The notes under the pieces were generated by a model that did not search any database, had not been told where the DNA came from, and saw only the letters and a list, made by a program, of their open reading frames with translations. This document shows, in pieces, positions 52,267 through 60,949 of a DNA stretch of 64,000 nucleotides. This DNA comes from Paraburkholderia caribensis (GTDB lineage Bacteria; Pseudomonadota; Gammaproteobacteria; Burkholderiales; Burkholderiaceae): the NCBI RefSeq assembly GCF_002902945.1, contig NZ_CP026101.1, positions 3,472,001 through 3,536,000 of the forward strand. Direction: 5' to 3'. A program made the position numbers and the translations under genes. How positions within the stretch are numbered: the first letter of the stretch is position 1; every line of letters starts with the position of its first letter.

Positions 52267-54576
52267 TCAGGCGATCGCCAGCGACGCACTATGCGACGCA
52301 CGCGTCTCGCGGTTCAGTGCCGCCACGTCCACGATCAGCGCGACGCTGCCGTCGCCGAGAATGGTCGCGGCTGAAATGCCGTGTACCTTGCGGTAGTTCG
52401 TTTCGAGGTTCTTCACCACCACCTGCTGCTGGCCGACCAGTTCGTCGATCAGCATCGCGAAGCGCCGTCCTTCCGTCTGCATGATGGTGACGATGCCCTG
52501 CGTCGGATCGGTGCGCGCGTCCTCGACGGAGAACACTTCGTGCAGCGCGACGAGCGGCAGATATTCGCCTCGCACGCGCACGACGCGCTCGCCGTTGGCC
52601 ACCGTGTAGATGTCGTCGGCTTGCGGCTGCAGCGACTCCATCACGAAGTTCAGCGGCAGAATGAAAATCTCGCTGCCTACCTTCACCGACATGCCGTCGA
52701 GAATCGCGAGCGTCAGCGGCAACACGATGCGCGTCGTGCTGCCCTTGCCCGCATGCGACGTGATTTCGACGTGACCACCCATCGACTGGATGTTCCGCTT
52801 CACCACGTCCATGCCGACGCCGCGCCCCGAGACGTCCGTCACCTGCTCCGCCGTCGAGAAGCCCGGCAGGAAGATCAGGTTCCAGACTTCGTCGTCCGTC
52901 ATCGTGTCGCTGACGGTGATGCCCTGCTTGGCGGCCTTCGCGAGAATCTTGTCGCGGCGCAGACCGGCGCCGTCGTCGCTGACTTCGATCACGATGTTGC
53001 CGCCGTGATGCGCGGCCGACAGCACCAGCTGGCCCGTCGAATCCTTGCCCGCCGCCTTGCGCGCCTCGACCGTTTCGATGCCGTGGTCGAGACTGTTGCG
53101 CACGAGGTGAGTCAAAGGATCGATGATGCGCTCGATCAGGCTCTTGTCGAGTTCGGTCGCCTGACCGAAGGTGACGAGTTCAACCTGCTTGCCGAGCTTC
53201 GCTGCCAGATCGCGCACCAGACGCGGGAAGCGGCTGAAGACGTAATCCATCGGCATCATGCGGATCGACATGACTGCTTCCTGGAGATCGCGCGCATTGC
53301 GCTCCAGTTGCGCCATGCCGTTGAAGAGGCGGTCGTGCAGCGCCGGGTCGAAGGTGCTGGTGGTCTCGGCCAGCATGGCCTGCGTGATCACCAGTTCGCC
53401 GACCAGGTTGATCAGCTGGTCGACCTTCTCGACGCCCACGCGGATCGAACTGCCTTCGCCTGCGTTCGCAGCGGCCGCCGGACGCGCCTTGCGATCGCCT
53501 TCAGCGGATGCAGGCGCGGCCTTCGGCGCGGCAGGCGCAGTCGCAGCCGGCGCGGCTGCGGCGGCTGGTGTAACGATTGCGGGCTCGGCGGGAGCCGGCG
53601 TCGCTGGTGCTGCGGGTTGCGCGACCGGCTGCGCGGCGGCAGGCGCCGGCGCAGCAGCCACTGCCGGCTGCACGACAGCGGCCGGCGCCCCCGCGCCGCC
53701 GCTCGCCGTGCCCCCCGCATTGACCGGCTCGCTTTGCGCGGCTTCGGATGCTCCAGGCGCACCCTGTTCCGCGCCGCTCGCCGGCGCCGCGCCGCGGCCG
53801 ATCACGATCTGACTTTCGTCGATCACGAAGCAGCACACGGCGACGATATCGTCGGACGACACATCGGATTCCAGCCACAGCGTGATATCGCTGCCCGTCT
53901 TCACCTGCCCGACGATACGACCCAGGTTGCCCAACTCTTCGGTGAGCAGTTCCTGGTCCTTTTCCCCAACGCCCCGTAGCGTAATTTTCAGATGGGGTCC
54001 TGCAGCCGCATCGGATGTAGCAGCGCCGGTCTCTGCCGGTTCGTTGTCTGCCCAAACGCCTGCGGCTTCTACTGCCTGTTCAGCCTGTTCGACCACATGC
54101 TCCGGCGCGTGCCCATCCGCGACGGCGGGCGCTGCTGCCGGTGCTGCGGCCGGAGCCGGTGCCGCTGCTGCGGGCGCGGCGCCGCTGCTTTCCTTATGGA
54201 GCTGTTCGAGCTTCGCGCAGATCGCGGCGGCGACGGCCGCATCCGGCTCGGCGCTCGCGCGATAGTCGGCGAGCTGGCCCGAGAGCACGTCCTTGGTTTC
54301 GAGGAACGTGTCGATCATGTCCTTGCGCAGCACGATCTCGTTGTTGCGCGCGCGGTCCAGCAGCGATTCGAGAATGTGCGTCGTCTCGGTCAGCGCCGTG
54401 AAGCCGAAGGTGGCCGCACCGCCCTTGATCGAGTGCGCCGCGCGAAAGATGGCGGCCAGATCCTCGGGATCGGGATGGCCGACGTCCAGGTTCAGGAGCA
54501 GCTGCTCCATCTGCGCGAGCAGCTCGTCCGCTTCGTCGAAGAACGTCTGGTAGAACTGAGTGATGTCGAGTGTCAT
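52267..54576 (-). CDS. cheA: CheA, chemotaxis histidine kinase
   Basis: Central kinase (769 residues). Domains in order: P1 with phospho-acceptor His48 (FRAAHSIKGG), P2-like CheY-binding region around residues 190-260, long Ala/Pro linkers, P3 dimerisation, P4 ATPase (LTHLVRNSLDHGIE, VSDDGAGLRRDKI, GFSTAEQVTDVSGRGVGMDVV) and P5 CheW-like domain. The linkers are unusually long and made almost wholly of Ala, Pro and Gly. It is longer than enteric CheA (654) for this reason. Confidence 0.97.
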   Translation of the reverse strand: MTLDITQFYQTFFDEADELLAQMEQLLLNLDVGHPDPEDLAAIFRAAHSIKGGAATFGFTALTETTHILESLLDRARNNEIVLRKDMIDTFLETKDVLSGQLADYRASAEPDAAVAAAICAKLEQLHKESSGAAPAAAAPAPAAAPAAAPAVADGHAPEHVVEQAEQAVEAAGVWADNEPAETGAATSDAAAGPHLKITLRGVGEKDQELLTEELGNLGRIVGQVKTGSDITLWLESDVSSDDIVAVCCFVIDESQIVIGRGAAPASGAEQGAPGASEAAQSEPVNAGGTASGGAGAPAAVVQPAVAAAPAPAAAQPVAQPAAPATPAPAEPAIVTPAAAAAPAATAPAAPKAAPASAEGDRKARPAAAANAGEGSSIRVGVEKVDQLINLVGELVITQAMLAETTSTFDPALHDRLFNGMAQLERNARDLQEAVMSIRMMPMDYVFSRFPRLVRDLAAKLGKQVELVTFGQATELDKSLIERIIDPLTHLVRNSLDHGIETVEARKAAGKDSTGQLVLSAAHHGGNIVIEVSDDGAGLRRDKILAKAAKQGITVSDTMTDDEVWNLIFLPGFSTAEQVTDVSGRGVGMDVVKRNIQSMGGHVEITSHAGKGSTTRIVLPLTLAILDGMSVKVGSEIFILPLNFVMESLQPQADDIYTVANGERVVRVRGEYLPLVALHEVFSVEDARTDPTQGIVTIMQTEGRRFAMLIDELVGQQQVVVKNLETNYRKVHGISAATILGDGSVALIVDVAALNRETRASHSASLAIA

Positions 54577-54649
54577 GCGTGTGTCACCGCGAGAGTCCTG
54601 GCTGCTATGCCACTTCCAAATATCGGTTGCTGCCTGCTGGCTGCCGCGC

Positions 54650-55012
54650 TCAGGCGAGCGCCGCGACCAGTTCGGTCAGCATGTCGGGGTCCAGCGGTTT
54701 TTCGATCCATCCTGTGGCGCCCGCATCGCGCGCCGCTGCCTTGAAGGGCTCGCCGGATTCGGTCGTGAGGACCAGGATCGGCGTTTCGCGGTACGCGGGG
54801 TTGCCGCGCAGCGCGGCTATCAGATCGAGGCCCGTCCGGCCGGGCATGTGCTGGTCGGTCAGCACGAGGTCGAACGGCATCGCGAGCGCGTTTTCGAGCC
54901 CTTCGTCGCCGTCGGCCGCGAGCGTCACCTGATAGCCGGCACCCGTCAGCGTCGCGGCAAGGATTTGCCGCATCGCTGCCGAATCGTCGATTGCCAGAAT
55001 GTGCCTGATCAT
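54650..55012 (-). CDS. Second CheY-like response regulator (cheA-linked)
   Basis: A 120-residue single receiver domain placed between motB and cheA. Acidic pair Asp9-Asp10, phospho-acceptor Asp53 (LVLTDQHMPG), Thr83/Thr84 and Lys105 are all present. It differs from the cheZ-linked CheY in having Trp102 (GWIEKP) where motor CheY proteins have Tyr or Phe-type signalling residues, and shows little similarity in the FliM-binding face by eye. It may act as a phosphate sink or address another target; this is inference. Confidence 0.92.
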   Translation of the reverse strand: MIRHILAIDDSAAMRQILAATLTGAGYQVTLAADGDEGLENALAMPFDLVLTDQHMPGRTGLDLIAALRGNPAYRETPILVLTTESGEPFKAAARDAGATGWIEKPLDPDMLTELVAALA

Positions 55013-55082
55013 TCAATCCTCACTGCGCTCACGTTGGATCAAGGTAGCGCCGCCATCGGCGCATCCGTTATCCCGCTATCTG

Positions 55083-56201
55083 TCATTGCGTCGCCGTTGC
55101 AGGCGCCGCGCTCTTGTCTGTCGCTTCAGCCGGTTTCGCCTCGCCCTGCGCGACGGCGCTGATTGGCTCCGCGTCCTTTTGCATCGCGTGCGGCGCTTTG
55201 GCGGGCGGCGACGGCGGTTGCGCGGCGGGCGGTGAAGCCGGCTGGATGATCTTTTGCAGCAGCGGCTTGTTCGCGCCCGCCGCATCGTTCGACAACGTGG
55301 TCGACGACGAGTCGTCCTGCATCAGCGCGTCTTCCGAGCGCTTGTTCAACACGATGATGCTGATGCGCCGGTTTTCCGGGTCGAGCGGATCGGCCTTGTT
55401 CAGGTTCTGCGTCGACGCGAGGCCCAGCACGCGTAGTACCTTGGCTTCGTCCATGCCGCCCGCGATCAGCTCGCGGCGCGACGCGTTCGCGCGGTCCGCC
55501 GACAATTCCCAGTTGCTGTAGCCCTTCTCGCCGCCGGCATACGGCACGGCGTCGGTGTGGCCCTGCACGACGATGCGGTTCGGCACGTCGTTCAGCGTGT
55601 TGCCGATCGCCTGCAGAATGTCGTGCATGTACGGCTGGACGATCGCCTGCGCGGTCGCGAACATCGGACGCTTCTGCGTGTCGACGATCTCGATGCGCAA
55701 GCCCTGCAGCGTCGAATCGATGCGGATCTGCTGCTTGAACTGGCGCAGCACCGGGTTCGCCTCGATCGCGGCCATCAGCTTGACCTGCAGGTCGTGCAGG
55801 CGAACCTGCTCGCGGCGCTCCACTGCACCCTGCAACTGCTGCAGCGCCTGGTCGTCGGCGCGTGCGGCCGTGTGCTCGGCACGATTGGTCGAACCGTCCG
55901 TCTGACGCGTGATGCCGTCCTTGTCGGTCGAAATGTCGCGCCCGCCGCCCGGAATCTGGCTCGAATCGACAGCGCTGCGGTCGCCGCCCCACAGCGTGAT
56001 CTTCAGCGGCTGGTTGAAGTAATCGGCAATGCCCTTCAACTGCACCGTCGAGGCCGAGCTGAGCAGCCACATCAGCAGGAAGAACGCCATCATCGCCGTC
56101 ATGAAGTCCGCATACGCGAGCTTCCACGCGCCGCCGTGATGGCCGCCTTTCTTCGGCGCTGCGCGCTTGACAACGATTGCGCGGTCTTTGTCCTTGCTCA
56201 T
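55083..56201 (-). CDS. motB: MotB, stator protein
   Basis: Anchors the proton-driven stator to peptidoglycan. The single membrane helix carries the essential proton-binding Asp32 (YADFMTAMMAFFLLMWLLSS). The OmpA-like peptidoglycan-binding domain shows RIVVQGHTDAVPYAGGEKGYSNWELSADRANASRR. The C-terminal 70 residues are an Ala/Pro/Lys-rich tail beyond the usual end. At 372 residues it is longer than the enteric 308. It starts 12 bp after motA. Confidence 0.97.
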   Translation of the reverse strand: MSKDKDRAIVVKRAAPKKGGHHGGAWKLAYADFMTAMMAFFLLMWLLSSASTVQLKGIADYFNQPLKITLWGGDRSAVDSSQIPGGGRDISTDKDGITRQTDGSTNRAEHTAARADDQALQQLQGAVERREQVRLHDLQVKLMAAIEANPVLRQFKQQIRIDSTLQGLRIEIVDTQKRPMFATAQAIVQPYMHDILQAIGNTLNDVPNRIVVQGHTDAVPYAGGEKGYSNWELSADRANASRRELIAGGMDEAKVLRVLGLASTQNLNKADPLDPENRRISIIVLNKRSEDALMQDDSSSTTLSNDAAGANKPLLQKIIQPASPPAAQPPSPPAKAPHAMQKDAEPISAVAQGEAKPAEATDKSAAPATATQ

Positions 56202-56213
56202 CGCCCGCGTTCC

Positions 56214-57074
56214 TTATTTCGCCTTCACGCGGCGCACGTGTTCTTCAAGCTCGGCGAACGACGGGCGTTCGGTCGAGAAGAGCACCTTGCGGCCGAATTC
56301 GACAGCGATTGCGGGCGCGTAGCCGTTCAGGCTCGCGAGGATCGTTACCTTGATGCACTGGAACATCTTGGTCGACTCGGTGACGCGCTGTTCCGCGACG
56401 CTCGCGAGCGGGCCGATCAGACCGTACGACAGCAGAATGCCGAGGAACGTACCGACCAGCGCCTGCGCGATCATTTCGCCGAGCACGGCGGGCGGCTTGT
56501 CGGCGGAGGCCATCGTGTGCACCACACCCATCACGGCCGCGACGATACCGAATGCGGGCATCGCGTCGCCGACCTTCATCAGCGCGTGTGCGGGCGCTTC
56601 GCCTTCGGCGTGATGCGTTTCGATTTCTTCGTCCATCAGACTTTCGATCTCGAACGCATTCATGTTGCCGCCGACCATCAGGCGCAGATAGTCCGTCAGG
56701 AATTCGACAATGTGATGGTCCGCAAGAATCTTCGGGTACTGCGTGAAGATCGGGCTCTTCTGCGGATCGTCGATATCGGCTTCGAGCGTGAGCGTGCCCT
56801 CCTTGCGCGCCTTCGCCAGCAGGACGTAAAGGAGCGCCATCAGCTCCATGTAAACGTCCTTGTTGTACTTGGCGCCTTTGAACAGCGTCGGAATCACGCG
56901 CAACGTAGCCTTGATCGTCTTCATCCCGTTGCCGAGGATGAACGCACCGAGACCCGCGCCCGCGATCATCAGCACTTCGACGGGCTGCATAAGCGCGCCC
57001 AGGTGGCCGCCCTCCAGCGCATAGCCGCCGAAGACGGACAACAGCGTAACGAGTGTTCCCACGAAAATCAGCAC
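56214..57074 (-). CDS. motA: MotA, stator protein
   Basis: Forms the proton channel with MotB and pushes on FliG. The 286-residue product has four membrane helices and the large cytoplasmic loop, with conserved prolines in MPAFGIVAAVMGVVHTM and LVGTFLGILLSYGLIGPLA. Its start lies 159 bp downstream of the flhC stop, in a gap containing a sigma28-like site, so it may head its own late operon together with motB and che genes. Confidence 0.97.
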   Translation of the reverse strand: MLIFVGTLVTLLSVFGGYALEGGHLGALMQPVEVLMIAGAGLGAFILGNGMKTIKATLRVIPTLFKGAKYNKDVYMELMALLYVLLAKARKEGTLTLEADIDDPQKSPIFTQYPKILADHHIVEFLTDYLRLMVGGNMNAFEIESLMDEEIETHHAEGEAPAHALMKVGDAMPAFGIVAAVMGVVHTMASADKPPAVLGEMIAQALVGTFLGILLSYGLIGPLASVAEQRVTESTKMFQCIKVTILASLNGYAPAIAVEFGRKVLFSTERPSFAELEEHVRRVKAK

Positions 57075-57118
57075 TGCCGAGCCCTCTCGAAAAGCGACGG
57101 AGACCGTCGTTATTCAGG

Positions 57119-57145
57119 TTTACGGCAAGCAGTCGGAAAACTTTG
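57119..57145 (-). promoter_or_regulatory. Weak sigma28-like promoter before motA
   Basis: Minus strand: CAAA, 15 bases, GCCGTAAA, i.e. 3/4 and 6/8 of the consensus with exact spacing, 45 bp upstream of the motA ATG. motAB-che operons are FliA-dependent in enteric bacteria, which raises its plausibility. Confidence 0.5.
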
Positions 57146-57233
57146 GCGGAATGCGCGCCGGAGCGGGGCGGTGTTAACCAGAGTGCCGCCGTGCACCCGA
57201 AGAAGGCGACGCGACGGGCGCACCCGCCGCGCG

Positions 57234-57845
57234 TCAGGCGGCCGTGACGACGGCCTCAGGCAAGGCTGCAAGCGCATCCCCGAGTGGCGCGCCGAGGGCA
57301 GCCTGAGCTTCCTCGCAACGCGCGTCGGCGGCTTTCCGGGTCTTACCGGCGCGCGACGGCGGCGCGCACAGGCCGCATACGAAGCCGTGCTGCGGATCGT
57401 GCGCGTGTGCGACAAATTGTCCGCGGCAGCGCGTGCAGGTCGTCATCTGCAGCATGCCGGAGTCGAAGAAGCGCACCAGCGTCCACGCGCGCGTCAGGCT
57501 CAGCGCCGGTTCGTCGTGGTGCATGCGCGCGTGTTCGAGGTAGAGCCGGTATGACTTGACGATCGACTGGATCGTCACGCAGCCGCCCAGCCCCGACATG
57601 AAGCGGTAGATGTTGTAGAACAGCGACGAGTGAATGTTCGGCTGCCACGTCATGAACCAGTCGGTCGAAAACGGCAGCATGCCCTTGGGCGGCGATACGC
57701 CCTTCACTTCCTTGTACAGCTTGATGAGCCGGTCGCGCGACAGCGTCGTCTCCGCTTCGAGCAGCTGCAAGCGCGCGCCGAGTTCGATCAGTTCAATCGC
57801 CAGGGTGATTTCCCTGACTTCGAGCACCACGCTTTTCTGTGCCAT
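57234..57845 (-). CDS. flhC: FlhC, master flagellar activator subunit
   Basis: DNA-binding partner of FlhD in the FlhD4C2 activator of early flagellar genes. The 203-residue product contains the zinc-binding cysteines TTCTRCRGQFVAHAHDPQHGFVCGLC near residue 140-165 and the conserved WFMTWQPNIHSSLFYNIYRFM. The C-terminus is Ala-rich. It follows flhD after 130 bp, a larger gap than in enteric bacteria. Confidence 0.97.
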   Translation of the reverse strand: MAQKSVVLEVREITLAIELIELGARLQLLEAETTLSRDRLIKLYKEVKGVSPPKGMLPFSTDWFMTWQPNIHSSLFYNIYRFMSGLGGCVTIQSIVKSYRLYLEHARMHHDEPALSLTRAWTLVRFFDSGMLQMTTCTRCRGQFVAHAHDPQHGFVCGLCAPPSRAGKTRKAADARCEEAQAALGAPLGDALAALPEAVVTAA

Positions 57846-57975
57846 CCGCCTGGCTTCCCGCGTCCGTTGTCGTTTTCCAGACCGCGAACCGGCCGGAAAA
57901 AACGATAAAAGCGCCGTCGCCGGCGCGCGTAGGGTGCGTCTGTCCCGGCGCCTGCGCGCCGGCCGTCGGCCAGTC

Positions 57976-58296
57976 TCAGCCGATCTGCTCGACGGGCTGG
58001 CCCGCCATCAGGATTGCGGAATGCGCCTGGGCGACGGCGGACGATTTGCCCTTGTCGGCCAGCGACGAGAGGATCTGGTGATCGTCGAAGCGGAAGCGGC
58101 ACAACACCTGGTTCGATGCGGCCAGCTTGACAGTCTGTGCGAGCGACAGGTTGGCGAGCACGTCGGCGAGCTGCTCCGAGATGCCCATGCGGAACATGCC
58201 CATTGGCTTGTCTTCACGCAGCAGTCGCTGCGCGAGTAGCAGATAGGACAAGTTCACTTCCCTAATTTCATTGAGCATGTCACTTTGAGTGCTCAT
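57976..58296 (-). CDS. flhD: FlhD, master flagellar activator subunit
   Basis: A 106-residue partner of FlhC; hallmarks are MLNEIREVNLSYLLLAQRLLREDKPMGMFRMGISEQLADVLANLSLAQTVKLAASNQVLCRFRFDD. GGGGGA precedes the ATG. It heads the flhDC unit; its upstream region is shared with a divergently transcribed glycosyltransferase gene and holds a palindromic site. Confidence 0.97.
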   Translation of the reverse strand: MSTQSDMLNEIREVNLSYLLLAQRLLREDKPMGMFRMGISEQLADVLANLSLAQTVKLAASNQVLCRFRFDDHQILSSLADKGKSSAVAQAHSAILMAGQPVEQIG

Positions 58297-58969
58297 TGAA
58301 TCCCCCGATTCGAAACTGGCTGGTCAGGCCTGGTAAAACGTTTGCTCGCTCGCGTTAAAAAAAACCACGAACGGCACGCTTATGGTCAGCATGGATTTTC
58401 CCGAAAGGGGCGGCGAACGAAAATCGGACAGTCACCCCAACTGATTGACGGATAAATCCAGGATTTCTGTAGGAGTTTTTCCTACAAATTTTTGTGACGG
58501 GGGATTTTGGAGGGCAGTGCCGGGCGGAAAGCGCCGACTGCTTACACGCGAGACCAAGCGTGAAAGGTTTGGGAAGCGGATTATGCGCCCATATTTGGGC
58601 GGAAACCAAGCGAATTTCGCAGCGATCCGTTCGGCACCGCACCATTTGATCTGACGAAATGACGGTGCAACATGCTGCGCCGATCGACCCGAAGTGCGGT
58701 GGATATTGCCTCGATGCCCATACCCGCGAGCTTTCCGGCACCATCCGCGCAGTTGTTACGCATCATGTTTCGCGCTGTAACAACGTTAAGCGTTTGAAAA
58801 ATAACTCGAATTGCCGGCCGCGATCCCGATAATGAGACCTAGGGATAACCCCATTTGGGCATCCTGCCACGGGCGGCGGCACACCGCGCCCAACCGTCCG
58901 AAAGGCTTCCGCTTTTTTGCTACACGCAAGGCAGCGCGCGCGAAGCCCCTTTGCACAAGGAGATCCCGC
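58297..58969. other. Long divergent intergenic region between flhD and the glycosyltransferase gene
   Basis: About 670 bases without a convincing gene. It is more A/T-rich than its surroundings, as expected for the control region of the flagellar master operon. It contains the TGTAGGA dyad described separately and several A/T-rich stretches; no clear -35/-10 pair could be fixed by eye. A conserved small RNA or long flhDC leader cannot be excluded. Confidence 0.6.
58468..58486. promoter_or_regulatory. Palindromic operator-like site upstream of flhDC
   Basis: Perfect dyad TGTAGGA, five bases, TCCTACA, about 170 bp upstream of the flhD ATG. The layout resembles sites of LuxR/FixJ-type regulators; the enteric flhDC promoter carries a roughly similar RcsAB box, but no Rcs system is implied here. 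It could also fold as a small hairpin. Confidence 0.45.
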
Positions 58970-60034
58970 ATGCGAATCGCACAAATCGCACCGTTGTATG
59001 AAGCTGTCCCACCGAAACTCTATGGCGGCACAGAACGCGTCGTGTCGTATCTGACCGAAGCGCTGGTCGATCTGGGTCACGATGTGACGCTCTTTGCGAG
59101 CGGCGATTCGGTGACGTCCGCGAAACTCGAAGCGTCGTGGCCGCGCGCATTGCGCCTGGACCCGACCGTTCGCGACGCGCTCGCCCCGCATATGCTGCTG
59201 CTCGAAAAGGTGCGCAAGCTCGCGCACGAGTTCGACGTGCTGCACTTCCACCTCGACTACCTGCCGTTCCCGCTATTTTCGACGCTGGACACGCCGTTCG
59301 TGACGACGCTGCACGGCCGTCTGGACCTGCCCGAGCTGCAGCCGGTGTTCGATACGTTCACCGATGCGCCCGTAATCTCGATTTCGGATTCGCAGCGTCT
59401 GCCGCTGCAACAGGCTAACTGGCTGAACACGATCTATCACGGCCTGCCGGAGCAGCTGCTCACGCCGCAGACGGGCAAGAAGCCGGAATACCTCGCGTTC
59501 CTCGGCCGGATCTGCCCGGAAAAGCGCGTCGATACAGCCATCAAGATCGCTGCACAAAGCGGTCTGCCGCTGAAGATCGCCGCCAAGGTGGACAAGGCCG
59601 ACCAGGAATACTTCAAGACGGAAATTGAGCCGCTGCTGTCGCAGGCGCACGTCGAGTTCATCGGTGAGATCAACGAGGCGCAAAAGCCGGAATTCCTGTC
59701 GGGGGCGAAGGCGTTGCTGTTCCCGATCGACTGGTCGGAGCCGTTCGGCCTGGTGATGATCGAGTCGATGGCTTGCGGCACGCCCGTGATCGCGTTCAAC
59801 CGGGGTTCGGTGCCGGAGGTAATCGACCACGGCGTGACGGGCTTCATCTGCGAAGACGTGCAGGGCGCCGTGGCCGCGCTGCAACGCATCGACGAGCTGT
59901 CGCGCACGGAAATCCGCGCGCAGTTCGAGCGCCGTTTCAGCTCGAAGATCATGGCGCAAAACTATGTCGACAGCTATTCGGCGATGCTGGAAGCAACGCG
60001 CCGTCCGATGCTGCGCCGCGTGGCCGTGGGTTGA
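58970..60034 (+). CDS. Glycosyltransferase family 4 (GT-B) protein
   Basis: A 354-residue retaining-type glycosyltransferase. The N-terminal domain starts RIAQIAPLYEAVPPKLYGGTERVVSYLTEALVDLGHDVTLFASGDS; the C-terminal nucleotide-sugar domain has YLAFLGRICPEKRVDTAIKIA and the E-x7-E motif EPFGLVMIESMACGTPVIAFNRGSVPEVI. The ATG follows AAGGAGA. It is transcribed away from flhDC and ends at a strong terminator. Donor and acceptor are unknown; a role in surface polysaccharide or flagellar glycosylation is only suggested by position. Confidence 0.88.
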   Translation: MRIAQIAPLYEAVPPKLYGGTERVVSYLTEALVDLGHDVTLFASGDSVTSAKLEASWPRALRLDPTVRDALAPHMLLLEKVRKLAHEFDVLHFHLDYLPFPLFSTLDTPFVTTLHGRLDLPELQPVFDTFTDAPVISISDSQRLPLQQANWLNTIYHGLPEQLLTPQTGKKPEYLAFLGRICPEKRVDTAIKIAAQSGLPLKIAAKVDKADQEYFKTEIEPLLSQAHVEFIGEINEAQKPEFLSGAKALLFPIDWSEPFGLVMIESMACGTPVIAFNRGSVPEVIDHGVTGFICEDVQGAVAALQRIDELSRTEIRAQFERRFSSKIMAQNYVDSYSAMLEATRRPMLRRVAVG

Positions 60035-60141
60035 AGCTGGATTGCACAGGTCAACTCTGCCGATGCACCGACATATTGCGTAATTTGTTCACTTGAACGT
60101 TTGCGCTGTCATTCAAAGACAGCTACTGCGCCGCTCACACG

Positions 60142-60169
60142 AAAAAGCCGCCTCCCCAGGCGGCTTTTT
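60142..60169. terminator. Intrinsic (bidirectional) terminator after the glycosyltransferase gene
   Basis: AAAAAGCCGCC, loop TCCCCA, GGCGGCTTTTT: a 6-bp GC stem flanked by A- and T-runs, readable on both strands. It lies 108 bp after the stop codon and can also stop transcription from the opposing H-NS gene. The remaining 180 bases before that gene hold no recognisable feature. Confidence 0.9.
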
Positions 60170-60347
60170 CTTTTCCGGCGTTCGGAACCGGAACGGCAAT
60201 GGAAGCGCTTTCTTCAATGCGCCGCAATGCGCTCTTTTAGCGAATGAAGCTATCCCCGCTTCAGACGCCTTACCGCGCATTAACAGAGTCTGAAAGGCGG
60301 CGCATATCGCCAGATCGCCTTCAGCCGGCTTTCGCCGTTTCGCCTAA

Positions 60348-60650
60348 TTAGGCCTGGCCGATCAGAAAGCGCTCGCGGTTCTTGCCGGCAATCCACTTGG
60401 GCGGCTTTCCCCGGCCACTCCACGTGTTTCCGGACTTCGGATCCTGATACTTCGCGGGCAACGGCGCCTTTTTGGGCGGGCGTCCGCGGCGAGCCGCCTC
60501 CGCAAAACCGAGGTCATGCGCGTTAAGGCCGTATTCGGCGATTTTCTGGCGGATTTCGGCAATCACATTGCCTACTTCACTACGGCGTGCTTCGTCCGCT
60601 TCCTGCTGCAAGCGGGCAATCTGCGCCTTGAGATCTGCGTATTGTGACAT
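60348..60650 (-). CDS. H-NS-family nucleoid protein
   Basis: A 100-residue protein with an N-terminal coiled-coil oligomerisation part (MSQYADLKAQIARLQQEADEARR) and the C-terminal H-NS DNA-binding motif TWSGRGKPPKWI. A preceding RRGRPPKKAP resembles an AT-hook extension common in betaproteobacterial H-NS-like proteins. Such proteins silence A/T-rich, often foreign, DNA. It is divergent from the aquaporin gene across a 299-bp A/T-rich region. Confidence 0.93.
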   Translation of the reverse strand: MSQYADLKAQIARLQQEADEARRSEVGNVIAEIRQKIAEYGLNAHDLGFAEAARRGRPPKKAPLPAKYQDPKSGNTWSGRGKPPKWIAGKNRERFLIGQA

Positions 60651-60949
60651 TTGGGCTCCCCTCTTTTTCTAAAAGTGGTTAGCACGGAGATTAGCCCGTG
60701 CTAACGAAATTCGCAATGGCGGCTAATACCGCGTTATCAAAAGTTTTCGTCTGAGTATTTATAAAGCGGCACTGAATCGTTCAAACCGCTGGACTTTTAT
60801 CGCGAAATAATTCCGCGTTCGTGAATGACAATTCTTGACAGTCCATTTGTGCAACGTTGCTTAAAATTTGCGCTCCCAAGTGCCGGGTAGCACATGCGCT
60901 CTCGTCCTTGAATTCCCGTACTTTCCCGTACTTATTAGGATTACACACG

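Noticed and set aside
52381..57554. Long plus-strand frames opposite cheA, motB and motA
   Set aside because: Shadows of well-identified minus-strand genes; no conserved motifs or start signals.
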